NCBI GenBank assembly: GCA_016873845.1
Contig: VGVX01000011.1
Span: 1 to 47,753 of the forward strand
Reading direction: 5' to 3'
Source of the DNA: Ignavibacteria bacterium
Lineage (GTDB): Bacteria; Bacteroidota; Ignavibacteria; Ch128b
Length of the DNA: 47,753 bases
The notes beneath the pieces are model-generated. The model was not told the origin of the DNA and ran no database searches. It saw nothing but the letters and a program-made list of their open reading frames with translations. Shown one piece after another: positions 44,831 through 47,753 of the stretch (position 1 is its first letter; each line of letters starts with the position of its first letter). The position numbers and the translations under genes were made by a program.

Positions 44831-46174
44831 TTGAGTAAATTTAAGTTCGTAATTAAGAGAAGCGGGGCAATAGTTCCTTTTAATGAAGAAAGAATAGCAA
44901 ATGTCATTTACAGAGCGGCAGTTTCGGTCGGCGGGCGTGACAAAGACAAAGCAGCCGAACTTGCTCAAAAAGTCGTGCAATTGATGAATGAATCATTTGA
45001 AGAAAACTACAAACCTCACGTAGAAGAAATTCAAGATATAATTGAAAAAGTACTAATTGAAAACGGTCATGCGAAAGTCGCAAAGGAATTCATTTTATAC
45101 AGGGAAGAAGCTGCACGCTGCAGAAGGGAAGATTCACGGCATTATTCAAAACCATCGGAAGTAATTCCATGGGCAAAAGTCTGGCGCTCGCTTGATTGGG
45201 CAGTTAAACATAATCTGCACACAATCGAGTCGACAAACGAAAGAATAAGAAACGGCGAATTCCCTCACATTGTTCATGAATGCGAAACACTTTACGAAAC
45301 GCAGCTCGATACTGCTTCGGATCTAATTCGTGAAAGGGCGGATGAATTAAAAATGGTAATGGTCAGCGGTCCATCCTCATCGGGAAAAACGACTACAACT
45401 TACAAACTCGAGCAAAGATTGAAAAAGCTGGGAATGAAGTTCGTTCCTTTAATTGTAGATAATTACTTTTTCGATTTAGAGCTTCATCCAAAAGATGAAT
45501 TCGGCGATTATGATTTCGAAACGCCCCAAGCTTTAGACCTTGAGATGATAAATGAACATCTGAAACTTTTAGCCGAAGGCAAAGAGATCAAAATTCCATA
45601 TTACGATTTCAAGGAAGGAAAAAGATATTCAGACAGAACAAAAATCCAGCTTCACGAAGGCGAAGTACTACTCATCGACAGTCTTCACGGATTATTTCCG
45701 GATTTCAGCCGGGAGATACCGGCTTCACAAAAGTTCAAGCTTTATCTCGAACCGCTTCTTCAAATGAAAACTCCGGAAGGAGAATATATTCAATGGACGG
45801 ACATTCGGTTAATTCGCAGAATGCTTCGCGACTCAGTGCATCGTGCATACAAACCTGAGCAGACTTTACTCCATTGGCATTATGTTCGTTCATCTGAAAA
45901 AAGAAATATTCTCCCGTACTGCAATTCGGCGGATTATATTCTAAACACATCGCTTTCGTATGAAATTCCGCTTTACCGTCCAAAGCTTCTTGCAAGTTTT
46001 ATTGAGTGGGAGAAAAAGTATAAGGACGACCCTTTAAGAATTGATGCATATACTCGTGCATCAAGAGTGCGTGGATTTTTGGATGCTATTGAACCGGTGG
46101 AAGACGATTCACCTGTACCGGGCGATTCTGTTTTGAGAGAATTTATCGGCGGGAGTGCAATTAATCTTCATTAA
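44831..46174 (+). CDS. ATP-cone domain fused to uridine-kinase-like P-loop kinase
   Basis: A 447-residue two-domain protein. Residues about 4-95 look like an ATP cone (FKFVIKRSGAIVPFNEERIANVIYRAA, then VEEIQDIIEKVLIENGHAKVAKEFILYREE), the nucleotide-sensing module of ribonucleotide reductases and NrdR. A linker (about 100-170) leads to a P-loop kinase like uridine kinase/phosphoribulokinase: Walker A GPSSSGKTT (180-188), VDNYFFD (about 209-215), and LLIDSLHGL as a Walker B region. The substrate is unknown; a nucleoside is the best guess. The ATP cone suggests control by ATP/dATP. TTG start. No ribonucleotide reductase is in the window. Confidence 0.78.
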   Translation: MSKFKFVIKRSGAIVPFNEERIANVIYRAAVSVGGRDKDKAAELAQKVVQLMNESFEENYKPHVEEIQDIIEKVLIENGHAKVAKEFILYREEAARCRREDSRHYSKPSEVIPWAKVWRSLDWAVKHNLHTIESTNERIRNGEFPHIVHECETLYETQLDTASDLIRERADELKMVMVSGPSSSGKTTTTYKLEQRLKKLGMKFVPLIVDNYFFDLELHPKDEFGDYDFETPQALDLEMINEHLKLLAEGKEIKIPYYDFKEGKRYSDRTKIQLHEGEVLLIDSLHGLFPDFSREIPASQKFKLYLEPLLQMKTPEGEYIQWTDIRLIRRMLRDSVHRAYKPEQTLLHWHYVRSSEKRNILPYCNSADYILNTSLSYEIPLYRPKLLASFIEWEKKYKDDPLRIDAYTRASRVRGFLDAIEPVEDDSPVPGDSVLREFIGGSAINLH

Positions 46175-46185
46175 GTACTTTTTTA

Positions 46186-46223
46186 TTATTTGCTGTCACC
46201 GACCGGTCGGTGACAGCAAATAA
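46186..46223. repeat. Perfect 38-bp palindrome
   Basis: The left half is TTATTTGCTGTCACCGACC (46186-46204) and the right half is its exact reverse complement (46205-46223), with no spacer. It lies 12 bases after the ATP-cone kinase stop and at the broken end of the orphan Rhs fragment, whose last codons and stop fall inside it. T residues precede it on the plus strand, but none follow on either strand, so it does not look like a normal terminator. It may be a recombination site or the end of a mobile element. Confidence 0.8.
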
Positions 46224-46501
46224 CTGGTTTCGATATCACGTTCCTTTTCTGTGAATTTGTATTTTTCGTTTATAGCTCCGTATTCAAAGTTTTGCATTAT
46301 TTCGCCGTAAGGATAGTAATCCTGTGCGTTTCTTACATTTCCTAATTTATCTACAGTTATTCTTATACTTCCTAAATGGTCTTTTATGTAGTATAAACTT
46401 GAATAAGTGAAGAATGGTCTTTCAGGTAAATCATCCCAATAGAATTTCACCCTTCCAATAAGTCCAAGTCCAAGTAAATTTAACATTTGTTTTCTGTCAA
46501 A
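46196..46501 (-). pseudogene. Orphan Rhs core fragment
   Basis: An open frame of about 100 codons, not a full gene. From an early segment (MLNLLGLGLIGR) through YIKDHLGSIRITVDKLGNV and QDYYPYGEIM it encodes the Rhs repeat-associated core. Bases 46236-46408 are identical to 47465-47637 in the larger Rhs gene. It breaks off after KERDIETSY and runs into the palindrome at 46186, ending with LLSPTGR. Upstream the frame closes at a TGA (46502-46504). It lacks a toxin tip and is probably a displaced copy, possibly used as a recombination template. Confidence 0.8.
46236..46408. repeat. 173-bp direct repeat, copy 1 (Rhs core)
   Basis: Identical base for base to 47465-47637 in the same orientation. 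Outside it the two copies drop sharply in similarity, with protein homology kept on one side only. It encodes the Rhs core segment from YSSLYY to KERD. Confidence 0.92.
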
Positions 46502-46549
46502 TCAGTACCGCGCATAAGATATTAAAATGATTGTATAATTAATTTTAGT

Positions 46550-46828
46550 TCAGTGTCTTCTCTTATATAATTTAATAATTAAGAAAAACACGTAATAAAA
46601 AATAAAATTTAAAATTAAATAAACATAGTCTGGAGTATTATGCATAGCATCCCATGTGGGATTAAAAATTAGTCTTAGGATAATTCCTGGTAATAAAATA
46701 AATCTCGTTATTTCTTCTATTGTAGAAGTAGGTAAAATATAAATTACAATTACAATTAAAAGCCAAAATGGTAAAGCTAAAACAAGGGTCTCTAACATAA
46801 CTTTGATAAATGTACGAGGAGACATCAT
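46550..46828 (-). CDS. Small membrane protein, putative immunity protein
   Basis: A 92-residue protein with three likely membrane helices: VMLETLVLALPFWLLIVIVIYI, EITRFILLPGIILRLIF and VYLILNFIFYYVFFLIIKLY. It starts in a four-base ATGA overlap with the Rhs toxin stop codon (46825-46828), the usual arrangement of a polymorphic toxin and its immunity gene. A membrane immunity protein fits a toxin that attacks membrane lipids. Very AT-rich. No homology is recognised; the role is inferred from position. Confidence 0.65.
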   Translation of the reverse strand: MMSPRTFIKVMLETLVLALPFWLLIVIVIYILPTSTIEEITRFILLPGIILRLIFNPTWDAMHNTPDYVYLILNFIFYYVFFLIIKLYKRRH

Positions 46829-47753
46829 TTCTCGCCTTTTAGCTCAATTGAAGTTTTGTAGAAATCCCTGAGCAATCGAACAGTTAAATCAAATCTTTCA
46901 TCGTTTATTTTAAATTCTCTTATTATATGAACACCCGCTTTAAGAAGCGTTAAAAAATTAAATTCTTTTGGTGGGAAAAAGAAATTTTCATCCCATTGTT
47001 GAAATCCTTCGTGTGACGGTGAAGTAATATCCATGATAGGATGTAATGCTTCGCCAAGTGAAAACAATGCAGCATCTCCTTTACCCTCAATAAACTCCTG
47101 TCTTTTAATATTTATATATTCATACATCCTATTTCTTGCTACCTCAACGGTTTCTCCTTTTTCTCTCATAGCATGCTTGAATTGTCCAATACTGCTTTGG
47201 TCTTCATCAACAAATTTACTTGCTTGTTGTAGTATAATAATTTCTCTTGACGTTAAAATATCCTTAAATGCTTCATATAAAATTTTATTATGAATTTTCT
47301 CCGGCCATTTACCATCTGGATCAAAATATCTTAACGGATTATTAAATGAATAATTATACGGACTCCACCCCCAATACTTCTCACTCAACGGGTCAACTTG
47401 TAACCACTTTTCAAGTTCGCTGTCATAGTAGCGTGCTTTAAAATAATCATAACCAGTTTCTGTGTCACGTTCCTTTTCTGTGAATTTGTATTTTTCGTTT
47501 ATAGCTCCGTATTCAAAGTTTTGCATTATTTCGCCGTAAGGATAGTAATCCTGTGCGTTTCTTACATTTCCTAATTTATCTACAGTTATTCTTATACTTC
47601 CTAAATGGTCTTTTATGTAGTATAAACTTGAATAAGTTACTACCGGCTGCATAGACTCTGGCAGCTCATCATGGTAAACGTTTATTCGTCCTATTAATCC
47701 GTTTCCAAACAGGTTTAGCATTTTTAGTTTGTTTGTGTTCATATCGTAGACTG
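46825..47753 (-). CDS. Rhs protein, 3' part, with zinc-phospholipase-C-like toxin tip
   Basis: Partial: the frame stays open to the window edge, so the ATG at 47742 is probably internal. Numbering from that ATG (305 residues), residues about 38-144 are the Rhs core end (YIKDHLGSIRITVDKLGNV, YDYFKARYYDSELEKWLQVDP), closing with NNPLRYFDPDGK like PxxxxDPxG junctions. Residues 145-305 are the tip domain. H234-x3-D238-x5-H244 (ALHPIMDITSPSH) has the exact spacing of three zinc ligands in Bacillus cereus phospholipase C (H118, D122, H128). An HxxxE follows at H272-E276, as in H142/E146. D179 or D181 and H190 may supply others. The likely product is a contact-delivered toxin of the zinc PLC/P1-nuclease fold. 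Confidence 0.75.
   Translation of the reverse strand, partial: VYDMNTNKLKMLNLFGNGLIGRINVYHDELPESMQPVVTYSSLYYIKDHLGSIRITVDKLGNVRNAQDYYPYGEIMQNFEYGAINEKYKFTEKERDTETGYDYFKARYYDSELEKWLQVDPLSEKYWGWSPYNYSFNNPLRYFDPDGKWPEKIHNKILYEAFKDILTSREIIILQQASKFVDEDQSSIGQFKHAMREKGETVEVARNRMYEYINIKRQEFIEGKGDAALFSLGEALHPIMDITSPSHEGFQQWDENFFFPPKEFNFLTLLKAGVHIIREFKINDERFDLTVRLLRDFYKTSIELKGEK
47465..47637. repeat. 173-bp direct repeat, copy 2 (Rhs core)
   Basis: Same sequence as 46236-46408, here within the larger Rhs gene, offset by exactly 1229 bases. Such identical segments let Rhs genes swap tips by homologous recombination. Confidence 0.92.

Noticed and set aside
46175-46235. Palindrome as an ordinary intrinsic terminator for the kinase gene
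   Set aside because: No T-run follows the stem on either strand. Hairpin-only termination is possible but not supported by sequence.

Overview
The window looks like a chromosome segment from an AT-rich member of the Ignavibacteria/Chlorobi branch of the Bacteroidota (FCB group). This is inferred from the content. A nine-heme cytochrome ends in a type IX secretion sorting domain (NYPNPFNPSTEIKF type), and there are GWxTD and DUF5916 proteins. LptE, KDO-transferase and Mla genes show a Gram-negative outer membrane. TTG starts are frequent, and one promoter fits the Bacteroidota pattern TTTG-N20-TAnnTTTG. No rRNA, tRNA or CRISPR array was seen.

Layout. 1-2584: a secreted nine-heme cytochrome, a strong terminator and a 300-bp gap holding a second long hairpin. 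2585-31681: a long plus-strand run of mostly core genes with short gaps or overlaps. In order it holds miaB and a SPOR protein, then a sensorless sigma-54 activator with lptE, a processive GT2 glycosyltransferase and a TPR protein. Next come a 3-methyladenine glycosylase, a GT9 glycosyltransferase, DUF3108, a deoxyhypusine-synthase-like protein, a CPBP protease, a zinc-ribbon/DUF2007 protein, cdsA, rimO and GWxTD. The run ends with two PfkB kinases, an Omp85 protein, a UbiA prenyltransferase, rnhB, yraN, cstA, an mlaEFD-type cassette, uvrA and an amidohydrolase lipoprotein.

31713-35853 (minus): envelope genes (GT9 heptosyltransferase-like, waaA) followed by a pirin and a polytopic membrane protein. 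36024-39013 (plus): a small unknown protein behind a good promoter, and a DUF5916 outer-membrane protein. 39145-41985 (minus): fbp, a zinc-ribbon methyltransferase and an EamA transporter. 42167-44681 (plus): a two-gene operon for a divergent cytochrome-bd-like membrane complex, with a cytochrome c domain fused to the CydA-like subunit and no room for a Q-loop. 44831-46174 (plus): an ATP-cone domain fused to a uridine-kinase-like P-loop kinase.

46186-47753 (minus) is the accessory end. The 3' part of an Rhs protein runs off the window edge. Its C-terminal tip has the metal-ligand spacing of zinc-dependent phospholipase C (HxxxDx5H and a later HxxxE). A 4-bp-overlapping gene for a small membrane protein, the likely immunity factor, follows. 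Then comes an orphan Rhs core fragment carrying a 173-bp identical copy of the main gene, cut off at a perfect 38-bp palindrome.

Much of the window serves the cell envelope: LPS core (GT9 genes, waaA, lptE), phospholipids (cdsA, UbiA), lipid transport (Mla), outer-membrane protein assembly (Omp85) and surface electron transfer (multiheme cytochrome). The most unusual parts are the Rhs toxin/immunity/orphan cluster with its palindrome, the cytochrome-c-fused bd-like complex, and the ATP-cone kinase.
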